From contig NC_060060.1 of assembly GCF_020283565.1 (NCBI RefSeq), forward strand, positions 45,310,015-45,374,014: a stretch of DNA of 64,000 bases. The letters run 5' to 3'. Positions 1 to 11,900 of the stretch are shown here, piece after piece; positions within the stretch are counted from its first letter, which is position 1; each line of letters begins with the position of its first letter. Both the position numbers and the translations under genes were made by a program. The stretch is from Trifolium pratense (lineage: Eukaryota > Streptophyta > Magnoliopsida > Fabales > Fabaceae). Below the pieces are notes generated by a model. It was given only the letters and a program-made list of their open reading frames with translations, did not search any database and was not told the DNA's origin.

Positions 1-770
1 ATTTAAAAATATTAATCTTCCATGCTTCATTTGGAATTTCTTGGATTACTTCGTGGACATTTAGAAAAGAATTATCAGTGCCAGATAGTAATATTTTTTG
101 GATTATCAGATGCATTAGAGTTAAATGGTGGAATAAGTTTAATCCAGATCTTATTAAAAATCAAGTCTTACAAAATTGGTTTTCTAAACATCCCAAATAT
201 CTCGTTAAAGGATTAGATACTGAAAAAGAAAGTGAGTTCCTGCCCGAAAAATCAAAATTTTTGGCTGATTTATCGTCTTCTTCCAACAAGAAAGAATTAT
301 TGAAGAAATTACAAGCTGCTATTTCAGAATCAGATATTAACAATGATGATGATTCTGTGGGATCATCTCAAAGTTCAGCCCCTAATAATGGAGATGACTG
401 TTTTGGAATAATAGATCTTCAAGATTAAGCAATTATTACAGCAGACAGTATTATGGCCGACAAGATTATATTGGAATCTTTACTTTAGTTAAAGTTAGTA
501 TCGTGGAAAACAATATTATTGTCTACTTTTGACCATTATGTAAAGTTTTGTAATCATTTAGGTGTAATTCAAAATGTAATCATTTAGGTATAACTGACAG
601 CTGTCAGTACCTGAAGTCTAGAGGCTTCCTTCTCATCTATAAAAGGAAGTGTAGTTTATGTTAGGGATCATCGAAAAATTCTCAAAGAGGAACAATCTGA
701 GGAATTCTAGAGATCCTATATTTTGTAAGCATTTTCATATTTGAATAAAAATGTTTTATTATAATTTCTT
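1..770 (+). mobile_element. Relic of a pararetrovirus-like or LTR retroelement (3' part)
   Basis: An open frame at 78-428 encodes about 116 residues, with a tryptophan-rich N-terminal patch and a Lys/Ser/Asp-rich acidic tail ending at TAA. It is followed by about 200 bp of non-coding sequence, then a TATA box (TATAAAAGG, 638-646) and, about 100 bp later, a poly(A) signal (AATAAAA, 744-750). An ORF end followed by TATA box and poly(A) signal is the usual arrangement at the end of an endogenous caulimovirid or in the U3-R part of an LTR. I recognise no reverse transcriptase, and the left end lies outside the window. The tryptophan-rich patch resembles part of caulimovirid-like polyproteins, but this is recollection only. 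Alternatives are a host gene fragment or a solo LTR. Confidence 0.33.
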
Positions 771-975
771 CTTTCTTGTATTAACTTTTCAAATCGTATT
801 TTATATAACAACTGATCTAGACTTATTTCTTGATGATCTTCCCACTTTTGATCATATTACATTATGGATTATGTTTTGCTTTGAACAAATATTTTATAGC
901 ACAGCTGCGACGCACTGTAGCACTTTCGTCTTATTCTAAATCTACACTTCTAAATATATACTTGCTGCATAACTT

Positions 976-978
<3 letters not shown>

Positions 979-1031
<53 letters not shown>
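979..1031. repeat. (AT)n microsatellite
   Basis: An uninterrupted AT dinucleotide tract of about 50 bp. Any open frame through it (poly Tyr-Ile) is an artefact. Confidence 0.95.
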
Positions 1032-1033
<2 letters not shown>

Positions 1034-2119
1034 TCCTTGAATCCCAATCATTTATCTGATCAGGAGAAGTTGGTTAATGAATTGCAAATTAGATATCGGA
1101 CCTACTGTATTGAGTTTTGCGTAACCGAAGTTAGTATAGTTCCAAATTTTTTAATAGATTGTTTTTTACACACCAAAATTTTCAATTATTTATATTTAAT
1201 TTTATTTTATATGTTATTTTTATTAAAATTATGATACCGAGTATTGATATTAGGATTTTCACACACGACACAATTTTGCATTTAGTGAGTGATTTCTATT
1301 ATATATAGATTTAGATTGATACTTAACAAGGAATAAATAATATGCATTCATTTCATAGAACATTGTTAAATAATATGCATTCATTTTTGCTATGTTTTAT
1401 TTACAAGTGGTTCATTTCATTCTTGATGGTATATATTGTTGAGAGATTTTTTTTGAGTTGAATGTTTACAATTTTACAATTATTTGCCGGTGTTTATACT
1501 TTTTCATTAAATGTGTCATTTTCTTTCATGCATCATATCATGCATATGTACCTAATTTTGTTTGAAGGTTACCTACAACATCCTTAACATTTGTCAATGA
1601 AATATGAATTTGTCTTTGTTCCCACCATAAGTTTGTGCAATGTTTTGTACAAAGAAAGGAAGTTGAGTGGTTTTCAAAAGAAAGGAGGTGTGTCCATAGT
1701 CCATAAACTTCCATCATCTTCATACCTTCTATTTTACTCAAAAGATCGCTATTTGATTAAAAGTCCTTTTAATATTTTTCTCTCATGATTCCAATCATAT
1801 ATATTATTATTTACAAATTTAGGTGCAATTTTTCTATTTTATGTGTAATTCTTTTTATTTTTTTATTTTTTGTGTAATTAATTCTTTTTATTTGTTATGT
1901 GCATACATGAATGTTATTTTTTTATTTTTATTTTATGTGTAATTCTTTTTATTTTTCTATTTTATGTGTAATTCTTTATCTATGGTGGACCAATGCACGT
2001 AAATTACAATTTTTATTTTGTCGGAAACTAAAAATACACAAATTAATTTAAATAAAAATCAAATTTATAATAAACCATTGTTTGCAATTTTTATACGTTA
2101 ACAAAATAGAAATTGTGGA
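1032..2119. other. AT-rich intergenic DNA, no gene seen
   Basis: No coding signal was seen on either strand. The stretch 1838-1980 holds irregular repeats of a T-rich motif (ATGTGTAATTCTTTTTAT). Part of this may be the body of the Helitron-like element whose 3' end lies at 2159; its 5' end could not be placed. Confidence 0.5.
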
Positions 2120-2123
2120 TCAC

Positions 2124-2160
2124 ACAAACGGGCACGGAACGTGCCCGTTTGGCCACTAGT
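2124..2160 (+). mobile_element. Helitron-type 3' terminus
   Basis: A perfect hairpin (ACGGGCACG, loop GAA, CGTGCCCGT) is followed by about eight bases and then CTAG at 2156-2159, with T as the next base. Plant Helitrons end in a short GC-rich hairpin just before CTRR and insert between A and T, so the fit is good. No 5' TC terminus was identified, so only this end is annotated. Confidence 0.55.
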
Positions 2161-2435
2161 ATTTATAAATTGAGAGGATCCCAACTGGTATTATCCTAGC
2201 ATTTATAAATTGTAGAAAAATAGAAAAAATAATTAGAAAAGCTAATGTATATTAGAAAATTCAAAGAGAGTATCTTTAAAGGATTAATCTAGCGGTAAAA
2301 AGATATAGGTCTTGAATTCGAGAGGTTCTGATTTCAAGCTACACTAGTGTTTTTAGAGGAAGATAAATATGTAAATATATTTGTAAGCATTCTTTGAGCC
2401 TTAGATATTTCCTACCTTGGACTTGGACACTATCC

Positions 2436-2745
2436 CCCAATGGCGGAGCTAGACTAAATTGTTGGGGAGGGCCGCAATGTAGCATGATTTTTTTTTTCTT
2501 CTATCATGGGCTAAAAATACGTAAATTGTTAATTTTTGTGAGTCTTAATAACATGTCAAATATACCAAATGATTTTAAATTTCTATACATTTTACATGAA
2601 TTATATATATGATATAATTTTTCAATTTGAATGATAAATTTTATACTCGTTAAAATATATCACCGTAAGCTTAACTCAATGGTAAACATCGATATAAAAA
2701 AGTAAATTTTGTACTTATTATAACATCACTATGAAAAGGCCTCTG
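2436..2745 (+). mobile_element. Decayed hAT-like element relic
   Basis: The stretch starts with AATGGCGGAGCTAGAC, close to the terminus of the larger hAT-like element at 38329-39249. Further in it shares AT-rich segments with the right part of that element (compare 2545-2660 with 39040-39110). The right terminus is not seen, so it is probably truncated. No coding content. Confidence 0.35.
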
Positions 2746-2757
2746 AATGTATTGGGT

Positions 2758-2918
2758 GAGTTTTTTTTAGCTTTCACCACTAATTTAATCTGGTTCGGGG
2801 TCAGTTCTAACATCAAATGATTTCAGTCCCCTTCCGATCGTAGTTGCGGGAGATCGAACCGTGATCCTTCCTACGAAGTTCAACGTCAATCACCACTGAA
2901 CCAACTAACGATTAGTAG
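2758..2918 (-). mobile_element. tRNA-derived SINE
   Basis: On the minus strand the element reads from an A-box-like stretch (AGTTGGTTCAGTGGTGATTG) through a B box (GGTTCGATCTC) to a 3' A-run (T-run at 2761-2768 on the plus strand). Its order matches a common legume SINE. No clean target-site duplication could be fixed, so the borders are approximate. Confidence 0.6.
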
Positions 2919-3180
2919 GGGTCAGTTCTATTATAGGAAGTTTATATGAATTCTTTAAATTTAATATATTATAGTATTTCAAGTTTAATCATTGTTGTAA
3001 CGATATATACTTTCAAAATTAAAAACATATTAATAAAAAATATCCAATTATCGTTTTCCATAAAAATACTCTCTCAAAAATATTGACATTATACAAAAGC
3101 AGAAAATACACATTAACAATAAAAATTAATGTTGTGTTAAAAATAAAAATTAATGTTGTGCGTCAAGAAAAAATAATGTA

Positions 3181-3259
3181 GTATGTTAAGAAAATTTAAA
3201 ATACTACAATGAAAATTTGTAGTAGTATGTTAAGAAAATTTAAAATACTACAATGAAAA
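3181..3259. repeat. 44-bp direct tandem duplication
   Basis: A unit starting GTATGTTAAGAAAATTT at 3181 is repeated from 3225 with a period of 44 bp and almost no mismatches. Non-coding. Confidence 0.8.
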
Positions 3260-3907
3260 CTTTGTACTCTAGTAGTACAACATCACAAAGTAGATGAAGA
3301 TGAACAGTTTTTTTGACGAATGAGTAGAAGAACCGTTAATGACCAATTATATGCATTTTCCACATTGAACAGATAAGCACCCATTTGAGACAAAAAAAAA
3401 ATAAATCAAAGATATGTGAAGATGTTTTGAAAAATCACGGTATGGAAATACGGAGTACATGCCAATTTATATATGAAAAATATTTAATCAATTGCAGAAA
3501 AGCAATATTCAAAATTTTGAGACGAGAATTGGAAAAGTCTTTTAGGCTTAAGTGAAAGAGATCATTAATGAGAGTGATTTAGGCGGCATAATTATAAGTT
3601 GGGAGGGAAACTTTGTTTTCTGCCATAAAAGATATAGTGATGGAGGAATCGAAAGTGACAGACCACCATAATTTGTGTGTGTGATGGACTTGAGTACTGA
3701 TATCCACCAGAAGGTGCGATTGTGCAGAGACTGCAGAGTGGTAAGGTGAAGGCCAAGTTAACTAACTTAGACTGCAATGTGCACAGAGAAAATGAGAGAA
3801 GTTAGTATAAACTGAATTGTTTTTTCTGAATTCAATGTTATATATATAGTAGTGATGAAGTTGTTTGTAATAGTTATTAAAGTAAGAATGAAAGTGCCTA
3901 GAAATTT
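3260..3907. other. Intergenic DNA, no gene seen
   Basis: Only short, low-complexity open frames were found on either strand and no recognisable protein. Confidence 0.5.
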
Positions 3908-4003
3908 CATCCTTAATGTCGACAAGTGGGATGATCGGGATTCGAATCCAGACCAACTATATATATAATCAATATCCTACCAACTGAGCTAAACTTAGGA
4001 GAC
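3908..4003 (-). mobile_element. tRNA-derived SINE fragment
   Basis: On the minus strand an A box (TTTAGCTCAGTTGGTAGG) is followed about 40 bp later by a B box (GGATTCGAATCCC). The same 5' region occurs in the SINE at 35389-35523, so this is a fragment of that family and not a tRNA gene: there is no acceptor stem pairing. Confidence 0.6.
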
Positions 4004-4047
4004 CATTAAACAAGACTTTCTACTAAATAGCATATTGGAAAACAATA

Positions 4048-4292
4048 CTCCATCCATCTCAAAATATAAAAATTCATTGACCACCATGCCGATACATAAT
4101 TTTGATTACGAATATATTTAATTATCTATTAGTAAAAATTATAGAAATTTGATATTTTAAAAATATTAATTGAGACAAATCAAACAAAGATCTATGATAA
4201 TATATACATTTATATACTTTTAAAGAAATACAGTCAAAATAACACATATATGAATAGTACATTCGATCAAAGGAGATCTTGCGCCGAAGGAG
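4048..4292. mobile_element. Stowaway-like MITE next to the NRPE1 leader
   Basis: The left end reads CTCCATCCATCTCAAAATAT and the right end carries a diverged inverted copy (GCCGAAGGAG). TA dinucleotides flank both ends (4046-4047 and 4293-4294), as expected for Tc1/mariner MITEs. The interior matches the copy at 38440-38690 almost base for base over long stretches. It ends where the pyrimidine-rich NRPE1 leader begins, so it probably lies in that gene's promoter. Confidence 0.75.
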
Positions 4293-5927
4293 TACTATTT
4301 ACCAAACCACAACATAACAAAAACTATTTCATGGAAAACACATTTCATTTCATGCAAAAAAACAAAACCCAAATTCTCACTCTCACACACTTCACTCTCT
4401 CTTTCTCTGAAACTAAAACCTTTCACTCTCACGCGCTTTTTCATCTTCTATCAAACACTAACGGTACATCATTTTCTCCCTCAATCGTTCTACATTTTCG
4501 TTTATGCAACAATTTCACGTTTTTCATCACCGATTTTGCGTTCTCATTTCCGTTTTTTGTTTTTCACAGTGTAGGGTTTTTGAATCAGCTACCATCGACG
4601 CACTGTTTCGTGTTTTCTTCTTCAGCTTGATGATCAACGTTTACGACTAAGTAACTTCGATTTTGTTTGTTTATGGTTCTGCATTTTTCTTTCATGCAAA
4701 GACGCCACTCTATGTGTGTTTTGGTTCCGATTTTTCTCTTTTTTGTTCTGATTTTTTGTTTTGGTTTTTGTGGTTTTAGGGTTTTGTGTTCAGCTAGCTG
4801 AGAAGCTTTGATTTACCAGAGATTTCTCTTTGAGGTGAGAGCGCTTGAAATTCTTTTTTTTTTTTTTTTTTTGTGGGTTTCTTTTTTTTGCTGATTTTAG
4901 TTTGACTTGCTTTATTTTCTTTGAAGATCATCATTTTGGGGAAAAATTTCAAGGTCATTGACTCATTGCACATATTTTCTTTCTTACAAATTTTTTTTTT
5001 TTTTAAATTTTCTAGAAAACTTCACACTAGTTTTGTGTTTTATTTTACTTTTTTTAAAAAAATTATTTGTAAATAAATTCTTCTAACGTGTTCAAATGGG
5101 GTGATGGGTAGTGATTTTTTATTTTTTAATTTTGTTAAAAAATTATTCAATGTGTTTGGTTAAAAAAAAAAAATTATTCAATGTAGTTGGGGAGTTTTCC
5201 CTTTTTAGCAAGTTAAGGAGTTGGGTTAAATGAAGATAAGCATGCATATATTTTTTTTTGGGTTGGGGTGTGACTTTGTGTTCCCTAGAGAAATGTATGA
5301 GTGAATTTATATGTGTATGTGAAACCAATTAGTGTCCTGTTTAAGACACAATTTTGTTATTAGGAGATAATCTCTCATCAGTAATGGTTGTCACTTGTCT
5401 TTGATTAGCACGTTGTAGTTCATAATTATAAATGTGCCATTGCGTTGTCTGGTTTGAACAGTTCTGCATAATTTCTCTATTTTTCAAGTGCTTTGATGTA
5501 TGACTTCTGAGTCGACTGTTTCACCATAGTGTTTTTTGGGTTATGGTACATCCTTTTAAGAATGGTGGCACCATCTATTCATCAAGGTGCTTAATCCGAA
5601 AAGATTTGTATTAGCTGTGCAATATGTGATATCTATGTTGTCATCCTTTCAAACATCTGTGGTGGTCAATGATTATGAATTATGGATATGTTAGTTGGAT
5701 GTATTTTTTTTATTGTCTTTGTAGAATTTTTTTATTTGCTTAATTCTGTGAAAGTAAGCAAATAAAAGTTAGATTTTGACAAGCCCACCTTTCCAGTAAT
5801 TTTCTGTTCCATTGTTTTCTTATATGCTTTTCTGCCTTAATTCTGTTGAAACTTTTAAGGTTTACAAATAATGACTCATGATTATGAGTTATCTGTTGAC
5901 AGGGACTGTAGATTTACTAAGGTAGTG
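4293..5927 (+). promoter_or_regulatory. NRPE1 promoter-proximal region, 5' leader and leader intron
   Basis: A CT-rich stretch (about 4370-4640), typical of plant 5' leaders, is followed by a likely splice donor near 4835 (TTTGAG/GTGAGAG). A T-rich intron ends at CAG 5900-5902, and about 25 bases of leader precede the ATG at 5928. The transcription start is not fixed. The open frame at 4250-4630 crosses the MITE border and is not believed to be coding. Confidence 0.5.
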
Positions 5928-8900
5928 ATGGAAGATAATCCTACTTCAAGTCTTTTGGAAGGGAAGGTTGTTGGGATCCGATTCAGTATGGCTACACGCC
6001 AGGAAATTGTAAGCACTTAATGTTTTTCTTTTCTTTTTCCTGTTAAATTTTATGACTAGCAGATAGATGCAGCCCCTGTCGGCAATAGGCTTTTGTGGTA
6101 CTCGGTTGATGGAAAGCATCATCTCTTTGCGAAATGACTCCAACGAGATAAGCCTGTATAAATTTGGACAGTTTTTGTGATCATCGCCAAGGATGGAGGT
6201 TTGCATACTTGGGTTTGAGGATCCTTGCTAAAATTTTGGTGGTCTCTTCTGCTGGGTTCCTTTAAGAACCTTAGTTTGAGTGTTTTTATTTTGTTAGTGA
6301 TATTCCTTGAAATTTATTGGTGTCAATATAAATATATGGTGTGAGATGTTGGTTTTTGTTTTATCTTTTTTTTGAAAAGAACTCAAAACAGGCAAAGTTG
6401 TATTCTGGAGTTTTTATGCATGCACCTATTGCTGCTTACCAGTCACGGTTTTGGTTTTTAATTCTCATCAGTAAAAGAAGTTTTTAATTTCAGTGTTTGG
6501 TTACTAAGCTTTGTTATGATGTCATGGTCTTTTCAATAATTTATTAGATTTGATCAATATAATGGGAAATTTCCTGTTTTCTTTTGTTGATAGAGTACTG
6601 CATCAATCAGCGATTCCCAAATTAGCCATGCTAGTCAGCTGGCAAATCCCTTTCTTGGGCTTCCACTTGAGTTCGGAAGATGTGAATCTTGTGGCACTTC
6701 CGAAGCTGGCAAATGCGAAGGTCTTTAATTGTATTGTTACTTTGATGTAAAAAAATTTATATTTCAAAAGAATTGGGGCTAAATCAATATTACTTTTCAG
6801 GCCACTTTGGTTATATTGAACTTCCAGTGCCAATATACCATCCTAGTCATGTAACCGAGGTGAAGCGAATACTGAGCCTAGTCTGCTTAAGCTGCCTAAA
6901 ACTGAAGAAAACAAAGGTATCACTCAAATGGAACGTAAACACGTTCTTTAGTTTTTTAATAACTTGTGAATGATATTTAGTGCCAAACTTTTATTTTCAC
7001 CTTTACCTATTTGTTTAATTATTCAAATTATAAGATTCAAGAAAAGCTATTTGCCTTTGAGATACTTATCTTTTTCCATGCTCTCTCTTTCTTGTCATTA
7101 TTTTGGACCACATAAATGTCTTGTGCATTGTTACCCGAGAAAACTTTTTGGATTTGAGTGAGAGTAGTGGGATAAACCCATTTTTTGTTTGTTCAAGGTT
7201 TTTTTTTTGAGGAATTGTTCAAAGTTTTTCTTAATTTCATGTAAATCCCATTCCCTAAACCAGAACTAAGTGGTCTCATTTTTTAACTGTCAAACTCATT
7301 CTTATATTAATAATAATAATATAATTTTAAAAATATGCTCTTTGATTTAATGATAAAAAAAATTGTGAAACATGATTTACTATAAATGAAGTTGGTTACT
7401 GACTGGTAATAAGTAATTATCAAATTATGCTGTGACAATTTTATATGATTGCATGAAAAATTTACAAAATCAATATTCAAATAATATTGTCATGCTTTAT
7501 TATAAATAGTAAATAGAATTAATGATCAATTTGGTGAAGCAGTTGTGTTTACATCAATATCATATGTAAACAGAAACTGTGAAAAATATTTCGGTTTCTG
7601 AGAAGTCTGCTTAACGGTGATTGCGGAAATAAAAATTATTATAAATGGGTTTACATGTGGTGGGAGTATTTTGTGTACATATTTTATGAATTGAGTACTC
7701 AGTTTCATTTTCATCAGCTATGTTTTTATTAGTATTAACTGTAATAATTCCTAACTATATCAAAATATCCCCCGCCCCGCCCTCCCCAGTTTTAGGGTGA
7801 CTGACAATATAGAGTGCTCCTCAACTCTAAATTTCGGGTTGGTAAATATGCAGCTGATTTGCATTGCAATATAAAGCTGTGACTTCATTAATTCAGACCC
7901 ACTTGAAAAGGACATGCTTTTGAAATTTAAATCAATAAATTTATAACTTATTGTTAGCTTAGTTTTTTTCCTTTTCTTGTTCTCTTCACATTGACCAAAC
8001 TTAGTAAATGAGGTTTGGTTTGTTAATTACGTTATCCTAAATTGATAGTAAATCCTACTATATGCACCCTGTTTATTAGATTTAGATACAAGGATGCGAC
8101 CTTCTTCTTATTCCATTTTGTGTGTTTGATCTTACTGCCTGTAAGAGAAGACATTTTCTATGTAATAGTTGCACTTGTTTATTTCACTGCACTAGTCTAT
8201 TTTCTGTTATCAGTTAGTGCCAACTGGTATTACAGATGTCAGATAACTGTTTCTCGTAGGCAGTTGAAACAGCCCTACTTTGTTGAACTAGACTCTGCAT
8301 CTATAAATAGATTTGTGTGGCAGAAGTAGATCAGTTTTATCGTTTTCAGTATCGATGAATATTCAGTTTTCTCTCACTCTCAACCTCTAATACTGGCAAA
8401 CAACCTTTCAGGTACCTTCTTCAAGCAGTGGTTTGGCACAGAGATTATTATCTCCTTGTTGTGAGGTTAGTATGAACCAATCATGTGACATCCTTAATAG
8501 ATTAGCTTTTAATTTTAAAATGAAAATATTCAATATGTTCTTACTTATTTGTTGGCTAAAGCTGGTTAAAAAAATATTCAATATGTCCTTTTATTGGATT
8601 ATGCATGTATTAAGACTGGCAGATATTTAGAGGGTCATGCTAACAAGTGCCTAAGGGAACTAGTTAAGAAAGAGAAAAAATAGAAATTATGCATTGGAAA
8701 GAACAATTTTTAAAATTCAAAAAAAAATTGAATTCACCATTTTCCAACACAATATTTCTATTAGTTTCCTTAACAAGTGCCCTAAAGGCACTATTTAGCA
8801 TTTTCCATATTTAGATAGCATCTGAGAAGTGTGATAGATGATGGTGATGATGATAATAATAATATTTGTAGGCATGCACATGCATGTCACATGCCAAACT

Positions 8901-11900
8901 TGTCGTGTATATAATTGACCTGGAAATCATTGGTCACAGTTGCAACCTCTACTAGAATCAATGATAAGAGCAATGATTTGTAATACTGTCTAGAGACACA
9001 AGTGGTGACATCATAAATGTTGAAGAAATGCTGAAAAGTATGAACTATGTTTAAAAATAATTGGGCATGTCTAAACATCCTGTATTTTGGCAAACAATCT
9101 CCAGAACTATTGGTAACATATAAAATTGCCAAGATAGGAGCTTGTATACATATTGGTGGTATTTACAATTATGATAGGTGTTTCACGTGTTTAAATTACA
9201 ATCCCGATTTAGGATCTTGATTTTGACTTCCTTGATAACTAATTTTGGCACAAGATTGCCCATTTGCATCCCAATGGTGATCTGTTTCCTCTACTCTAGT
9301 TTATTAAGGTCTCGCATGCATAATAGAAATCCAAACAAATTTTTGTCGTGCGATTTTTTTTTTCTTTCTTTGTATGATTTTTTCTTTCTCTGGTTTGCTT
9401 AATTGTGGTTTATTCTGTGCTTTATTTTCTTTGTATCATACACTGTTAAGGAACTTGTTATGTCCATAAATATTAGTGTCCAAGGTTCATGATAGTTATA
9501 TTTTCCTTTTAGGATGTTAATGCTTCACAAGTTTCTATTCGGGAGGTCAAAACAGCTGATGGGGCTTGTTACTTAGCACTGAAGGTGCCAAAGTCAAAGA
9601 TGCATGATGGATTTTGGAGTTTTTTAGAAAAATATGGCTATCGCTATGGGGGTGATCATACTCGAGCTTTGCTTCCTTGTGAGGTGTGGGTTTTACTGGT
9701 TTTGATTGTAATTTTGTGTGTGTTACTGTTTATGTTCTTTTTTTTTACGCAACTGTTTATGTTCTTAATTGAAGCAATCCATATATAGGCATCTTGCTAT
9801 ATGATAGTTGCATTCTTAGTTTACCATTTGCTTAGAGTTGGACATCTTTTTTTCTCTTTGAATTTCAAGGATGTCTGTTAGCAGACCCCAATAGTTGCTT
9901 AGCCTTTTTAATTGGAAATGTTTTAGTTAGAGTTAGAGAGATGCTAAGTAATAAATAATAGGGCGAAAGGAACGGTACTTGAAAGATTGGGAGGTACATA
10001 TCCTGGAGCTTTGGGAGACTCTTATAGTATCTATCCTCTAATGTTCTTCATCGGTCCTTTTGATCCTGAGACCATATTAATTCAGTTTCAGGGAGAAGAG
10101 TGATAGGTGCCACAAATTCGAAGGGTGAACCTGAAATGTACTGATAATGAATTATGGGCTTATGACTATCTTAGAGATATAAGCCTATGTCACAGTATTA
10201 CAATCTCAGAAAATTAAGCCAGAATTTTAAATAGAGAAATGAATAGGGAATCTGTGTTAACTCTCTCAATCTCAAGGATTAATTCCTCTAGATTTACAGC
10301 TGTTATTCTAATAATATTCAATAAAGTTAACCTCTTTTTATCTGCTCTTTATTTTTTCAAGTCAAGTTTCTGTCAATGTCCCATAGATAATCTGTGATTC
10401 TTATATTTTCCCTGGAAGAGGAATGCCATCAACAAACTCTCAAACTAACATTTTATTATTGTTTCATTCCCTAATAGTCAACACATTCTTTTTATAAGGG
10501 TTAATTTACGAGGCAATCAAATGGACTTTTTTTAAAAATGAATCAATTATAGAATCTCAGAAGCGTTTTCCTGCATCTCCTTTCCATAAATGGCAGAATG
10601 CTCCTTTTTGTTCACTCTGCTTTATACGGGCATATAACTATTTCTTGACTTTCCTTATATTTTGAGTTTCACTGTTGGAATTGGTATTTGTTTTTTCAGT
10701 ATGATTGATATTTCTACTCAAAATGCATGTGTTGACTGTCACATAGGGTTATAATTGTTACTTTCAGGCTAATTATTATATGCTTCTTATGTTTATACGT
10801 TCCGGTTGAAACTTGTAATTGGATTTTGATTTATAGTTTATTCTGGTTGAAACTTGTCATTCAATTTTGATTTATAGTTTATTTGTCAAATATCTGCCAG
10901 GCGATGGAAATTATCAAGAGAATTCCTCCAGAAACAAAAAAAAAACTTGCTGCAAAAGGATATTTTCCTCAAGATGGATATGTTTTGAAATACCTTCCGG
11001 TACCACCAAATTGCTTGTCTGTGCCAGTAGTTTCGGATGGTGTCAGTATCATGTCTTCGGTGAGGAAATGATAATGTGATTTGTTGCTTGATTATAATAT
11101 TATTTTGTAGTCCTTCAGAAGGTTATGTTTCTCTCACATTGCAGGATCCTGCCATGACAATTCTTAGAAAATTGCTTAGGAAGGTTGAAGTCATCAGAAG
11201 CTCTAGATCTGGTGAGCCAAACTTTGAGTCTCATCAAGTGGAAGCTAACGATTTGCAATCCGTGGTTGATCAGTATCTTCAAATTAGGGGTACTTCTAAG
11301 GCCGCACGTGATATAGAAACACATTATGGGGTCAATAAGGAGCTGAATGATTCCTCAACAAAAGCATGGTTAGAGAAAATGAGGACTTTATTTATAAGAA
11401 AGGGTTCAGGGTTTTCTTCCCGGAATGTAATAACTGGAGATGGCTATAAGAAAATAAATGAAGTAGGAATACCGCTTGAGGTTGCCCAAAGGATAACATT
11501 TGAGGAGAGAGTAAGCATCCATAACATCCATTATTTACAAAAGTTGGTTGATGAAAATTTGTGCTTGACATACAAGGAAGGTTTGTCAACTTACTCGCTT
11601 AGGGAGGGCTCAAAGGGGCACACTTACCTTAAAACAGGTCAAATCGTCCATAGGAGGATTATGGATGGCGATACGGTCTTCATCAACAGACCTCCAACTA
11701 CCCATAAGCACTCCTTGCAAGCGCTTGTGGTGTACATCCACGACGACCACACAGTCAAAATTAATCCACTTATATGTGGACCCCTCGGAGCGGACTTTGA
11801 TGGTGACTGTGTCCATCTTTTTTATCCCCAGTCACTTGCTGCTAAAGCTGAGGTTTTGGAGCTTTTCTCTGTTGAGAAACAACTTCTCAGCTCTCACAGT

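Noticed and set aside
4250..4630. 126-residue open frame upstream of NRPE1
   Set aside because: It starts inside a MITE and runs through a pyrimidine-rich leader; composition is low-complexity and no domain is present.
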